64,000 nt of DNA from Cognatundibacterium rivi (GTDB lineage Bacteria; Pseudomonadota; Gammaproteobacteria; Burkholderiales; Burkholderiaceae_D): NCBI RefSeq assembly GCF_018139565.1, contig NZ_JAGSPK010000001.1, positions 744,001 to 808,000 of the forward strand, in the 5' to 3' direction. A program made the translations under genes and the position numbers. Numbering within the stretch: the stretch's first letter is position 1; each line of letters begins with the position of its first letter. The notes beneath the pieces are model-generated. The model was not told the origin of the DNA, made no database searches, and saw only the letters and a program-made list of their open reading frames with translations. Below, piece after piece: positions 9,379-19,670 of this stretch.

Positions 9379-10266
9379 TTATGCTTGTCGCTGCACGATC
9401 AGATCGGCCAGATCCCGGAGCAGTTGTGCTTTGTCGCCAAAGGAATCCAGCGCGCTGTGAGCCTCGCGGCAGAGTTGCCGGGCTAATTCCTGGGATGCAG
9501 CCAGACCCAGCAGGCTGACATACGTCGGTTTATTGTCTGCGGCGTCTTTACCGGCTGTTTTGCCGAGTGTTGCAGAGTCAGCTGTCGCATCGAGCACGTC
9601 ATCGACGACTTGGAATGCCAGGCCGATTGCTGCTGCATAGGTATGCAGCGCAGCAGTTTCTTCCGGATTTAATGTTTTGCCGCAGGATGCACCCAGCAGT
9701 ACCGAAGCCCTCAGCAAAGCGCCGGTTTTTAAGCGGTGCATTTGTTCCAGCTGTTCGCGTGTTAGTGCCAGACCTACACTGGCGAGATCAATGGCCTGAC
9801 CACCGCACATACCGACCGAGCCCGAGGCATGCGCGAGCAGACGCACGAGTCCGAGTCTGGTTTCTGCACTGGCATTTCCTTCGGAAAGAACCAGAAATGC
9901 CTGTGCTTGCAAGGCATCGCCAACCAGCAGGGCGGTTGCTTCGTCATATTTCACATGTACGGTCGGTTTGCCACGGCGCAGCGCATCATCATCCATGCAT
10001 GGCATATCATCATGTACCAGCGAATACGCGTGAATCATTTCGACTGCAGCAGCAGCACGATCCAATGCTTCCTGCGGCGCATCGAATAATTGCCCCGCCG
10101 CATAGACCAGTAATGGACGAACGCGCTTACCACCATCCAGCGCGGCATAACGCATAGCTTCGTGCAAATGACCTGGAACAACGGAGGCTTGCGGGATGAA
10201 ATCCGCTAGCGCTCGTTCGCATTGATCCTGTTTTTGTTGCATCCAGACACGGAATTGTTGGCTCAT
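9379..10266 (-). CDS. ispA: Farnesyl diphosphate synthase (short-chain polyprenyl synthase)
   Basis: Joins isopentenyl diphosphate to dimethylallyl and geranyl diphosphate to make C15 farnesyl diphosphate. The 295 residues contain the first aspartate-rich motif DDMPCMDDDALRRGKPT with the two-residue insertion typical of bacterial IspA, the KTGALL segment, and the second aspartate-rich motif QVVDDVLDAT. It overlaps xseB by four bases and precedes dxs, the familiar xseB-ispA-dxs operon. Confidence 0.96.
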   Translation of the reverse strand: MSQQFRVWMQQKQDQCERALADFIPQASVVPGHLHEAMRYAALDGGKRVRPLLVYAAGQLFDAPQEALDRAAAAVEMIHAYSLVHDDMPCMDDDALRRGKPTVHVKYDEATALLVGDALQAQAFLVLSEGNASAETRLGLVRLLAHASGSVGMCGGQAIDLASVGLALTREQLEQMHRLKTGALLRASVLLGASCGKTLNPEETAALHTYAAAIGLAFQVVDDVLDATADSATLGKTAGKDAADNKPTYVSLLGLAASQELARQLCREAHSALDSFGDKAQLLRDLADLIVQRQA

Positions 10267-10535
10267 GAGAGATCCTCATCCCCATTGTCTGCATGGAAAG
10301 ATTTCAACATTCCGGCTTCCAATACTTTGACTTGTTGCTCCACTTTATCCAGCTGTGAAGTACAAAATTGAATTAATTCAGCGCCACGCTGATAAGCAAT
10401 GACAGAGGCTTCCAGTGGCAGATCCCCAGCTTCCATTTTTGCCACCAGTCCGGTTAGTTCATTCATTGCGGCCTCAAAAGAGACTGGCGTGTTGGCGGGA
10501 TCCGGCTGGTTTGCGCCAGCGTTTTTTTTAGGCAT
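10263..10535 (-). CDS. xseB: Exodeoxyribonuclease VII small subunit
   Basis: Small subunit of the single-strand-specific exonuclease VII. The 90 residues carry the family core SFEAAMNELTGLVAKMEAGDLPLEASVIAYQRG followed by a helical end. I chose ATG at 10535; a TTG at 10547 would add four residues. No strong ribosome binding site is visible for either. The stop overlaps the ispA start (ATGA), pointing to translational coupling. Confidence 0.93.
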   Translation of the reverse strand: MPKKNAGANQPDPANTPVSFEAAMNELTGLVAKMEAGDLPLEASVIAYQRGAELIQFCTSQLDKVEQQVKVLEAGMLKSFHADNGDEDLS

Positions 10536-10547
10536 ATTGATATTCAA

Positions 10548-10946
10548 TGACTAACAGCGCGTGAAATTACGCAAAAAAGAAATGTAACGTTCTATTTTAG
10601 AGCAAACAAGTCAGCTTGGCGGTGATTCTGCTTTTTTAGTCCCGATGTTTACTTACAATTTGAAATAATTGTTTCAGTTGGGAAACCGGTGTGCTTATGC
10701 GTAGGGATTTATACTGAACGCAATCTGAAATTGCATTCAAAACATTTCCATGTGGAAAATATGCGTATATAGTGTGCTCAATGGCCTTTTTATTGACTGT
10801 ATATTGCATCGTAAGTCACTGATCTTGTTGAAATAATCAGATTTCATCCGTGATACGCGCAATTCCTCAACTTCCACTATTGAGTGCCGTAATTATGAGT
10901 CTCATTTTCTACATTTGTTGCATCTGATAAGGTTTTCTTTTCAATT
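10548..10946. other. Intergenic region between divergent xseB and the DUF1631 gene
   Basis: About 400 AT-rich bases between divergently transcribed genes, so it should hold promoters for both sides. I see no gene, no strong hairpin and no clear -35/-10 pair that I would defend. Confidence 0.5.
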
Positions 10947-13163
10947 ATGAGCGGTCTTCATCCATTACACGCAAAAACAGCGACGGGCTCTGCCGCCGCT
11001 GAGGATGTGTTGCGTGGATTGATTCCGCTGGCAACGCATCTGGTTGTGTCACAACTGGACGCATTTTCTTCTCGTTTGTCGAATGCTTTCCTGGCGATGT
11101 CTGAGCAAAGTATGGATTCGCGCGAAGCAAATCTGAGTTTCAATGCCGGGCAGATACTGAAAAAAAATGCGTATGCGTTTTATCATTTATCGTCTGCCGA
11201 GGTAGAAAAAGCATTTCGCCAGGAAGTGGATCTGCTGATTTCACCCAAGCAATCTGGAAGCAGAGTAAGTACGGCAACGGATGCAGATCTGAGTCTGATC
11301 AGTTATGAAGAAATGGATAAAAAGCTGGCTCTCAGCAGAGTCAGCCGCGCAATCGAACTCGACAGCGCGGAGCAATATGCCGCGTTGAACATGCGGCTGT
11401 CGCATTTGCTCGGTCGCGAGACATTAAGTATTGCCCAGAACCCGTTCCGCCCGGATATTTTGCTGAATGCTCTGTACTCAGCATGGTGTCAGTTTGATCC
11501 TGAGGTGGGAACGCACGAGATGGTACTGCCTTTGTTACGTGCAGATATTTTGTTTGATCTTGAGCCGATTTTGTATGAAATCAATTCGGCTTTGGTGAAG
11601 AAAGGAATCCTGCCTGATTTACAGGATTCTTATAAAATTCGTCGCAATCAAAACAAGACGACCACCTCGGCGGATGATGAAACTGAAGCTAAAAACGCGG
11701 AACAGGAAAGTCATTCACAAGACATAGCGCAAAAGCTGAAGCGTTATTTTTCCGGTGCGCAGAGTCAGCAACAAGCACCACGCAGTAGCGGAAATTACTC
11801 TGACCATTCCGGATTTGCATCTAATCCTGCTGAGTCCCGCCTGTTTCAGCATCTGGCGGAATTTCAGCAGAATCTGAAACTCAATCAGATGATGTCCGGC
11901 GCAGGCGAGGTCATGCGCTTGTCGCAAATGCGCGAACATGTTGCAGACGTAGCGACGACCGGCGTTGAAAAACATACGCTCGATTTGTTGTCGCAGGTTT
12001 TTGATAATGTTTTCCGTAATCAGGCAATTCCTGCACCGGTAAAAGAACTGATTTCCGTTTTGCAGGTACCGGTATTAAAAGCGGCATTAATTGATAAAGA
12101 ATTTTTCTTTAAAGATCAGCATCCGGCGCGTCGTCTGATTGATCTGTTGTCTCGTTACAGTTTGTCCTTGGATCAGAACAAAGGTGCACAGGACCCTCTG
12201 TTCCAGACGATGAAGCGTAATGTCGAGAGAGTGTCGCAAGAGTTTGATCAGGAAATTGCCTTGTTTGACGAGGTCGTTACCGATCTTGAATCTTTCATAG
12301 AAAAAGAAGAACAGGCAAATGCGCAAGCATTAGAAGCACCGATCAAGAGTGCGATCCGCAAAGAAAAAATTAAGCAGGCGAGCATACATGCGAATCAGGA
12401 AGTGGCGATCCGTGTTGGTTCCGGCGAAGTCGTCGCTTTTGTTGAGACTTTTCTTGAAAGCCGATGGATTAAGGTATTGACGCTGGCTTACAGTGTTAAA
12501 GATGAAAAGCCGCACGCAGTGCAAGATGCGATTAAAACGATGGATGACCTGATCTGGAGCGTGAAACCAAAATTCACCTTGCAAGACAGACAGGAATTAT
12601 TGAATCGCCTGCCAGCGATTCTGGCACGTCTGAATAAATGGCTGAGCCTGATTAAATGGGAAGATGCCGATCGCGTACAGTTTTTTGCTGAGCTTTCTGA
12701 GTGTCACGCGTCTATTGTGCGCGCACCGTTAGAGTTGTCGCCAGACAGACAACTGGAACTTGCCGTTGAAGCCGCGCAGCAAGCGACCGAACGTCGCTTG
12801 GAAAAACGCGCCGAAGCTGAGAAAAATGCCGCGCATGAAGAACTTGTCACTGACGATGAGTTTGTCGATCTTGTGCATCAGCTGGAACGTGGTATCTGGA
12901 TAGAATTCACCCAGGAGAATGCGCAGATCGTCAGAGTCAGGCTCGCATGGGTCAGCCCTATGCGCAGCCTGTATATTTTTACCGCGAGTGAAAAAGAAAA
13001 AAGTTTTTCCGTCTCCGCAAAAAATCTGGAACAGGCGTTCCGTGAAAAACGTGCGCAGATTTTACAGTTAGATAAAGTCGTTGACCGCGCATTGCAAGAA
13101 GCGCTGGCGACGTTGCCCGACTCGCCAGACGAACAGATGGAAACACGTGAGACCGCAGCCTGA
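10947..13163 (+). CDS. DUF1631 family protein
   Basis: A 738-residue soluble protein that resembles the DUF1631 family, common in beta- and gammaproteobacteria and sometimes mislabelled thymidine phosphorylase. It is largely helical and charged, with no signal peptide and no membrane segment. An N-terminal conserved block (LIPLATHLVVSQLDAFSSRLSNAFLAMSEQ) is followed by a Gln/Ser-rich linker near 240-290, a central helical domain, and a C-terminal segment (RGIWIEFTQENAQIVRVRLAWVSP) that looks like a small beta domain. I cannot assign a reaction. It stands alone with its own upstream region. Confidence 0.8.
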   Translation: MSGLHPLHAKTATGSAAAEDVLRGLIPLATHLVVSQLDAFSSRLSNAFLAMSEQSMDSREANLSFNAGQILKKNAYAFYHLSSAEVEKAFRQEVDLLISPKQSGSRVSTATDADLSLISYEEMDKKLALSRVSRAIELDSAEQYAALNMRLSHLLGRETLSIAQNPFRPDILLNALYSAWCQFDPEVGTHEMVLPLLRADILFDLEPILYEINSALVKKGILPDLQDSYKIRRNQNKTTTSADDETEAKNAEQESHSQDIAQKLKRYFSGAQSQQQAPRSSGNYSDHSGFASNPAESRLFQHLAEFQQNLKLNQMMSGAGEVMRLSQMREHVADVATTGVEKHTLDLLSQVFDNVFRNQAIPAPVKELISVLQVPVLKAALIDKEFFFKDQHPARRLIDLLSRYSLSLDQNKGAQDPLFQTMKRNVERVSQEFDQEIALFDEVVTDLESFIEKEEQANAQALEAPIKSAIRKEKIKQASIHANQEVAIRVGSGEVVAFVETFLESRWIKVLTLAYSVKDEKPHAVQDAIKTMDDLIWSVKPKFTLQDRQELLNRLPAILARLNKWLSLIKWEDADRVQFFAELSECHASIVRAPLELSPDRQLELAVEAAQQATERRLEKRAEAEKNAAHEELVTDDEFVDLVHQLERGIWIEFTQENAQIVRVRLAWVSPMRSLYIFTASEKEKSFSVSAKNLEQAFREKRAQILQLDKVVDRALQEALATLPDSPDEQMETRETAA

Positions 13164-13211
13164 TTGATTGTTGCTCAGACTGCGGTGTCAGGCCAGTTTC
13201 ATCGGATATTT

Positions 13212-14183
13212 TTATTCATACGCCGCCAGGCGATTTTGTTCCTGAATATTGAAATACCGATCCCGCAATTGTTGTAGTGCTGTGTTTTTTTCAGTCGTAT
13301 TTTTATTGTCATCCCTGCTCAGCAACTGTCTTCTTTGCTCAAGATAGCTTGCGATCCGCGTTTTCCATTTTGCTTCTTCCCGGTCCAGATCAGCTAGTCT
13401 GTTGGCTGCCTCAGGGCTGACAGCGGCTGCCCGCATCCGGTAAATGTCATCCTCGCTCGCACCGCTGGAACGTAATTGCTGAGCCTGTTCTTCGAGCCGT
13501 ATGATCTGATATGGAGCGCTCTTCGCTTCGCGGAGCTCCTGTGACATCGTGGCGTCTAAGGCTTGAAGTTTTTCCTGTTTTTGTTGATCGCTGTAAGCAG
13601 GGTTCTGACTGATCTCTAACCGTGCCAGTGCATCCATGTCGTAAGCATCATCAAAACCAAACAGCGCCTGATTGTCTTTGGCGCTAAAAAATTGTAAGCG
13701 CAATTTCTGCATGCTTTGCCATCGCTTCTGCATCGCTGCGATCATGTCGTTGCTCATGTTATTTGTGTGACTTGTGGCTGATGCTCCGCTATTTTTCTCC
13801 AGATCGAGCAATGCCTGCTTATACCCAAGGTAGCGTGTCAGTAATTCTTTTGCCTGCGCTGCTGCATGCGGCTTAAGTTTCTGATCGAGTACGTTTTCGA
13901 TTTCGCGTTTAATATCCGGAATGCTTTTTTCGCCGGTGGCAGCTAGGTAATAATCAAACATCAGTCTTAATTCAGCGTTGACGACCAGATTTCCATCGTC
14001 TGCTTGTGTTGCTTGTCCATCTACGCTAGTACCTTCCATCGATCTTACGAATGAAAACATGCGGTCTGGTGGTGTCAGTCTGATGGCTTGCTCTTCGCGA
14101 CTACCTTGTTTCGACATGAGGGAAAAAGAGGCGACGATCAGAGTGAGCGTCGCTGCCAGAAAAGTCAGATTTCTTGTTTTCAT
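13212..14183 (-). CDS. lifO: Lipase-specific foldase (lipase chaperone)
   Basis: Steric chaperone that folds its partner lipase in the periplasm before type II secretion. The 323 residues have an N-terminal membrane anchor (LTFLAATLTLIVASFSLM, about 6-23), then an Ala/Gln-rich linker and the chaperone motif in LMFDYYLAATGEKS (family RxxFDYxLxxxGE; here the leading Arg region reads LRLMFDY). The rest is helical with repeated helix-loop-helix segments, as expected for a foldase that wraps its client. It follows the lipase gene by 50 bases on the same strand, the standard lipase-foldase pair. Confidence 0.93.
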   Translation of the reverse strand: MKTRNLTFLAATLTLIVASFSLMSKQGSREEQAIRLTPPDRMFSFVRSMEGTSVDGQATQADDGNLVVNAELRLMFDYYLAATGEKSIPDIKREIENVLDQKLKPHAAAQAKELLTRYLGYKQALLDLEKNSGASATSHTNNMSNDMIAAMQKRWQSMQKLRLQFFSAKDNQALFGFDDAYDMDALARLEISQNPAYSDQQKQEKLQALDATMSQELREAKSAPYQIIRLEEQAQQLRSSGASEDDIYRMRAAAVSPEAANRLADLDREEAKWKTRIASYLEQRRQLLSRDDNKNTTEKNTALQQLRDRYFNIQEQNRLAAYE

Positions 14184-14233
14184 AAAATCCCGATCCGGTA
14201 TATTCAGAAAATCTTCAGCGCTGGTGTTTCTGC

Positions 14234-15708
<1,475 letters not shown>

Positions 15709-16809
15709 ATGTCCGATCTGGCTTCTTTGTCTACACTCGCGCGTTCTGACGCGCAACTTCCGGTGCATGTCTATTTTGATGAAACGCTGTTACAGCGCGA
15801 AATCAAAGACTTGTTCCACTCTGGTCCTCGTTATGTCGGTCACGAGTTGATGGTGCCGAATCTCGGTGACTTTGCAACTTTAGCGTCCGAAAACGAAGGA
15901 CGTATGCTGGTTCGCAGTGCTCAGGGGATCGAGCTGATGTCTAACGTCTGTCGTCATCGTCAGGCGCTGATGTTCAATGGGCGCGGCAATGCAAATAATA
16001 TCGTTTGTCCGCTGCATCGCTGGACTTATGATCTCAAAGGCGAACTGATAGGGGCGCCGCATTTTTCAGATACACCTTGTATGAATCTGAAGCGCACGCC
16101 ATTGCAGAACTGGAATGGCTTGCTGTTTGAGCAGAACGGTTACAACGTCATGGAACGCATGGCGCAGCTCAGCGTTACCAAAGATCTCGACTTCACCGGC
16201 TACATGCTGGATCACGTCGAGGTGCACGAATGTGATTACAACTGGAAGACGTTCATCGAAGTCTATCTGGAAGATTATCACGTCGAACCATTTCATCCTG
16301 GTCTTGGCAGTTTCGTTACCTGTGACGATCTGCGCTGGGAATTTGGCGAAGATTACAGTGTGCAGACTGTTGGCGTGAACAGCGGTTTGCTGAAATCAGG
16401 TTCCGAGAAATACAGAATCTGGCAAGAGCAGGTGCTGAAGTACCGCAACGGCGAGCCGCCGAAGTACGGCGCGATCTGGCTGACCTTGTATCCGAATATC
16501 ATGGTCGAATGGTATCCGCATGTGCTGGTCGTTTCTACCTTGTGGCCGACTGCCACCGGCAAGACCAGAAATGTTGTTGAGTTTTACTATCCGGAAGAAA
16601 TCGTTTTATTCGAACGCGAATTCATCGAAGCTGAACGTGCCGCCTATATGGAGACATGTATCGAGGATGATGAAATTGGTGTGCGTATGGATGCCGGTCG
16701 TAAAATCCTGCTGGATCGCGGTGAAAACGAAGTCGGGCCTTATCAGTCACCAATGGAAGACGGTATGCAGCATTTCCATGAGTGGTACCGGAAAAAAATA
16801 GCAATCTGA
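15709..16809 (+). CDS. Rieske [2Fe-2S] non-heme iron oxygenase, alpha-subunit type
   Basis: Oxygenase component that would hydroxylate or demethylate an organic substrate using electrons from a separate reductase. The 366 residues carry the Rieske ligands CRHR...CPLHRW (CxH-x17-CxxH) near residues 80-101. The mononuclear iron site is in EDYHVEPFHPG (two His) with an acidic ligand later, likely in ETCIEDDEIGVRMD. ATG at 15709 follows a GGGGTGGGG ribosome binding stretch; an upstream in-frame ATG at 15658 adds 17 hydrophobic residues and is less likely. No ferredoxin, reductase or beta subunit lies nearby, so the substrate and redox partner are unknown. Confidence 0.9.
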   Translation: MSDLASLSTLARSDAQLPVHVYFDETLLQREIKDLFHSGPRYVGHELMVPNLGDFATLASENEGRMLVRSAQGIELMSNVCRHRQALMFNGRGNANNIVCPLHRWTYDLKGELIGAPHFSDTPCMNLKRTPLQNWNGLLFEQNGYNVMERMAQLSVTKDLDFTGYMLDHVEVHECDYNWKTFIEVYLEDYHVEPFHPGLGSFVTCDDLRWEFGEDYSVQTVGVNSGLLKSGSEKYRIWQEQVLKYRNGEPPKYGAIWLTLYPNIMVEWYPHVLVVSTLWPTATGKTRNVVEFYYPEEIVLFEREFIEAERAAYMETCIEDDEIGVRMDAGRKILLDRGENEVGPYQSPMEDGMQHFHEWYRKKIAI

Positions 16810-16872
16810 GATCGTACAGATAGTTGAAGAGGGGAGGCGCGTGCCTCCCCTGTCTTTTGGAGTCAGGTTTTT

Positions 16873-17793
16873 ATGCAGTCTTTGTGGATGTTGCTTGCCA
16901 GCTTTTTGTTTTCCATCATGGGTGTTTGCGTCAAACTGGCCTCGACGGATTATTCTACATCTGAAATCGTCGCTTATCGCGGCCTGATCGGGATGCTGAT
17001 GATGGCCATGCTCGCCAGAATTCAGGGCGTGACCTTGAAAACCCACATGCCGTCTCAGCATCTGGTGCGCGGTGCGGTGGGTGTGCTGGCCTTATGGTTA
17101 TGGTTTTATTCTATCGGTAAGTTGCCGCTGGCGATGGCCGTTACTCTGAATTACATGTCACCGATATGGATCGCTGCGATGATGCTGATCGGTGCCTGGT
17201 GGCATAAGCAGCGCGGTTTGACCTGGCAACCTGTTGTCGCTATTTTGCTGGGGTTTGTCGGCGTGGTTCTGTTGTTACGTCCAAGCATACATGCGGATCA
17301 GGTGCTGGGCGGCATTATCGCGCTGGTTTCTGGCATGCTGGCCGCATGGGCGTATATGCAAGTCAGAAAAATGGGATTGATGGGGGAGCCGGAATACCGC
17401 GTGGTATTTTATTTTTCCATGACCTGCGCGATTGCCGGCGTGCTCGGTACTTTGATTGCTAAATCCGCACAAGCCTCTGCGCAAGAAATCGTCTGGCATC
17501 ATCTGGATAGCCGCGGCATACTCTTGTTGCTGGCGATAGGTCTTACCGCCGCGTCAGCGCAGATGGCGATGACCCGTGCTTATCGCTTGGGTAACACGCT
17601 TGTGACGGCGAATCTGCAATATGTAGGTATCGTGTTCTCCAGCTTGTGGGACATGTTGTTATGGGATGAGAGTCTGGCATGGTTAAGCTGGGTCGGCATC
17701 GCTGTGATTTTATGCAGCGGCCTGATTGCCACTTTTTATAATGCCAGAGCAGACCAGTCACCTATCCGCAGAGATGCGATTTGCTCGGAATAA
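16873..17793 (+). CDS. DMT-superfamily permease (EamA family)
   Basis: Inner-membrane exporter of the drug/metabolite transporter superfamily. The 306 residues form about ten membrane segments in two EamA repeats. The first starts SLWMLLASFLFSIMGVCVKLAS and includes the typical LPLAMAVTLNYMSPIWIA; the second includes ITAASAQMAMTRAYRLG-like residues before the last two helices. It lies 63 bases after the Rieske gene on the same strand and may be co-transcribed. The substrate cannot be read from sequence. Confidence 0.9.
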   Translation: MQSLWMLLASFLFSIMGVCVKLASTDYSTSEIVAYRGLIGMLMMAMLARIQGVTLKTHMPSQHLVRGAVGVLALWLWFYSIGKLPLAMAVTLNYMSPIWIAAMMLIGAWWHKQRGLTWQPVVAILLGFVGVVLLLRPSIHADQVLGGIIALVSGMLAAWAYMQVRKMGLMGEPEYRVVFYFSMTCAIAGVLGTLIAKSAQASAQEIVWHHLDSRGILLLLAIGLTAASAQMAMTRAYRLGNTLVTANLQYVGIVFSSLWDMLLWDESLAWLSWVGIAVILCSGLIATFYNARADQSPIRRDAICSE

Positions 17794-17834
17794 AGTTACC
17801 TGTTTGTCCGCGATGTATTTTTTAGGAGAAGACG

Positions 17835-18689
17835 ATGTACACCACCTTGATCAGTGCTACAGATCTGGCCAGCCAACTCAGCGGTGATGCAGGCCGTAAC
17901 TGGATCGTGCTGGATTGCCGCCATGATCTGATGAATTCAGATGCCGGGCAGACCGCATATGATGTGGGGCATTTGCCCGGTGCACAATTTGTTCATCTCG
18001 ATCAGCGTTTATCTGCACCTAAACTCTCCGCCGATGGTGTGTTCCGTGGTCGTCACCCGCTGCCGGAAAAAGAGGTGTTTATTCAGACCTTACGGGATTT
18101 GGGTATCAATCAGGATAGTCAGGTAATCGTGTACGACGCGCAGGGCGGAATGTTTGCCGCACGTTTATGGTGGATGTTGCGCTGGGTCGGACACGCCGCC
18201 GTGGCGGTGCTGGATGGTGGCTTTCCGCTGTGGACAGCGCAGCAATTGCCGGTGACAACAGAGCTGCCTTCTGCACGTCAGGGCAATATCAGCATTCAGC
18301 CTTCTTTAGTCGGGCAAGTGAATGCCGGGCAGGTATTGGCAAATATCGACACCCGGGAATGCACGCTGATTGATGCCCGCGCAGCCGATCGCTATCGCGG
18401 TGAAAATGAAACGATAGACTCGGTCGGCGGACATATCCCCGGCGCGCTGAATCGCTTTTTCAAAGACAACTTGCAAGCAGATGGCCGTTTTAAAACAGCC
18501 ACAGAGTTACAGGCAGAATGGCAGGCGATCCTGCCGAACCCCGCCAAAGCGATTATGCAGTGTGGCTCCGGCGTGACGGCTTGCCATAATCTGCTGGCGC
18601 TGGAAGTGGCCGGATTACCGGGCGCTGCCTTGTATCCTGGCTCCTGGAGCGAATGGTGTGCCGATGCTGCACGTCCGGTTGCTCGCTGA
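17835..18689 (+). CDS. sseA: Thiosulfate/3-mercaptopyruvate sulfurtransferase, two rhodanese domains
   Basis: Transfers sulfur from 3-mercaptopyruvate or thiosulfate to cyanide or thiols. The 284 residues contain an inactive N-terminal rhodanese domain (CRHDLMNSDAGQTAYDVGHLPGAQFVHLD) and a catalytic C-terminal one (LIDARAADRYRGENETID...GHIPGALN). The active loop CGSGVTA near residue 240 is the version associated with 3-mercaptopyruvate sulfurtransferases. TAGGAGA eight bases upstream supports the ATG. It ends at a bidirectional terminator. Confidence 0.93.
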   Translation: MYTTLISATDLASQLSGDAGRNWIVLDCRHDLMNSDAGQTAYDVGHLPGAQFVHLDQRLSAPKLSADGVFRGRHPLPEKEVFIQTLRDLGINQDSQVIVYDAQGGMFAARLWWMLRWVGHAAVAVLDGGFPLWTAQQLPVTTELPSARQGNISIQPSLVGQVNAGQVLANIDTRECTLIDARAADRYRGENETIDSVGGHIPGALNRFFKDNLQADGRFKTATELQAEWQAILPNPAKAIMQCGSGVTACHNLLALEVAGLPGAALYPGSWSEWCADAARPVAR

Positions 18690-18715
18690 TGTTTGCGCTG
18701 CTTCATTGAAGGAAT

Positions 18716-18747
18716 AAAAAAAGGAGCTGATCAAGCTCCTTTTTTTA
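18716..18747. terminator. Bidirectional terminator between sseA and the ZIP gene
   Basis: AGGAGCT (18722-18728) pairs with AGCTCCT (18734-18740), flanked by a run of A on the left and seven T on the right. Confidence 0.92.
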
Positions 18748-18759
18748 TCATGGTCGCGT

Positions 18760-19569
18760 TTAGTGATGGCGCGTGACAAACAGCACCAGCAAGATTCCCA
18801 GCGTCACCAGTATCACCTGCACTATTGTTTCTCTCATCGTTGCGCGGCGCTGCATTTGCGGCATCAGATCGCTGACCGCAATATAAATAAAGCCCGACGA
18901 TGCCATCACTAATACATACGGAATCAGGTTGTTCGCACGTTCGAGTGTGAAGTAACCGATCACGCCGCCCAGCACGCCCATCATGCTGCAGGCGAGGTTG
19001 TACATATACGCGCGCATACGGCTGAATCCGGCATTCAGCAGAATAATGAAGTCGCCGATTTCCTGCGGAATTTCATGCGCAATAATGGCAAATGCGGTGA
19101 CAAAGCCTAATTCCGGATTGGCCAGAAATGCCGCTGCGATCAGAATGCCATCGGTAAAATTATGCATCCCATCGCCGACCAGTATCATCCAGCCCGCTTT
19201 GCCTGCTTCGTGCGCATCATGTCCGTGTTCATGATGATGACCATCGCCCTCGTGATGATGCGAGTGGCGTAAAACAGCAAATTTTTCCAGCAAAAAAAAT
19301 CCCAGTAAGCCCGCCAGCAAACAGGCGAATAAAGAACGCGTATCGGCTTTTGAGTCAAATGCTTCCGGTAATGCGTGCAGCAGGGAAGTCGACAACATAA
19401 TGCCGACCGACAGGCTGACCATGCGCTCGACCATTTTGGTCAGCAACGAAAACGAGAAAATAGCCGCAGCAGAAATACTTAATACCCCGGCAGCCGCAGT
19501 GGTAAATAAGATGGATAACAGCGTGGAGTGAATTTTGAACCTCAGGGATAATTTGCAACCAAGTTGCAA
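18760..19569 (-). CDS. ZIP-family metal transporter
   Basis: Inner-membrane importer for zinc or another divalent metal. About eight membrane segments are visible, with a His-rich cytoplasmic loop near residues 100-120 (SHHHEGDGHHHEHGHDAHE). The family metal-site motifs are HNFTDGILIAAAF in TM4 and HEIPQEIGDF in TM5. The longest frame starts at a TTG at 19569 inside a strong palindrome and has no ribosome binding site. GAGG near 19540 has no standard start codon at good spacing in this frame. The true start is therefore unclear and may be nonstandard or 10-15 residues further in. Confidence 0.88.
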   Translation of the reverse strand: MQLGCKLSLRFKIHSTLLSILFTTAAAGVLSISAAAIFSFSLLTKMVERMVSLSVGIMLSTSLLHALPEAFDSKADTRSLFACLLAGLLGFFLLEKFAVLRHSHHHEGDGHHHEHGHDAHEAGKAGWMILVGDGMHNFTDGILIAAAFLANPELGFVTAFAIIAHEIPQEIGDFIILLNAGFSRMRAYMYNLACSMMGVLGGVIGYFTLERANNLIPYVLVMASSGFIYIAVSDLMPQMQRRATMRETIVQVILVTLGILLVLFVTRHH

Positions 19570-19573
19570 ATTA
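19549..19573 (-). promoter_or_regulatory. Perfect 11-bp inverted repeat at the ZIP gene start
   Basis: TAATTTGCAAC (19549-19559) and GTTGCAAATTA (19563-19573) are exact inverted repeats around three bases. The size and symmetry fit a dimeric repressor site, and the position at the 5' end of a metal importer suggests metal-responsive control. It does not match a site I know with confidence. Confidence 0.6.
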
Positions 19574-19670
19574 AAGCACAGGCTGGCGATTTATGCAAAT
19601 GTACGCCTGCTTTTGCGGATTGCATCGATGCCAATGAGCATGGTTGCAACCCGCATTTTTGCCGAAGGAA

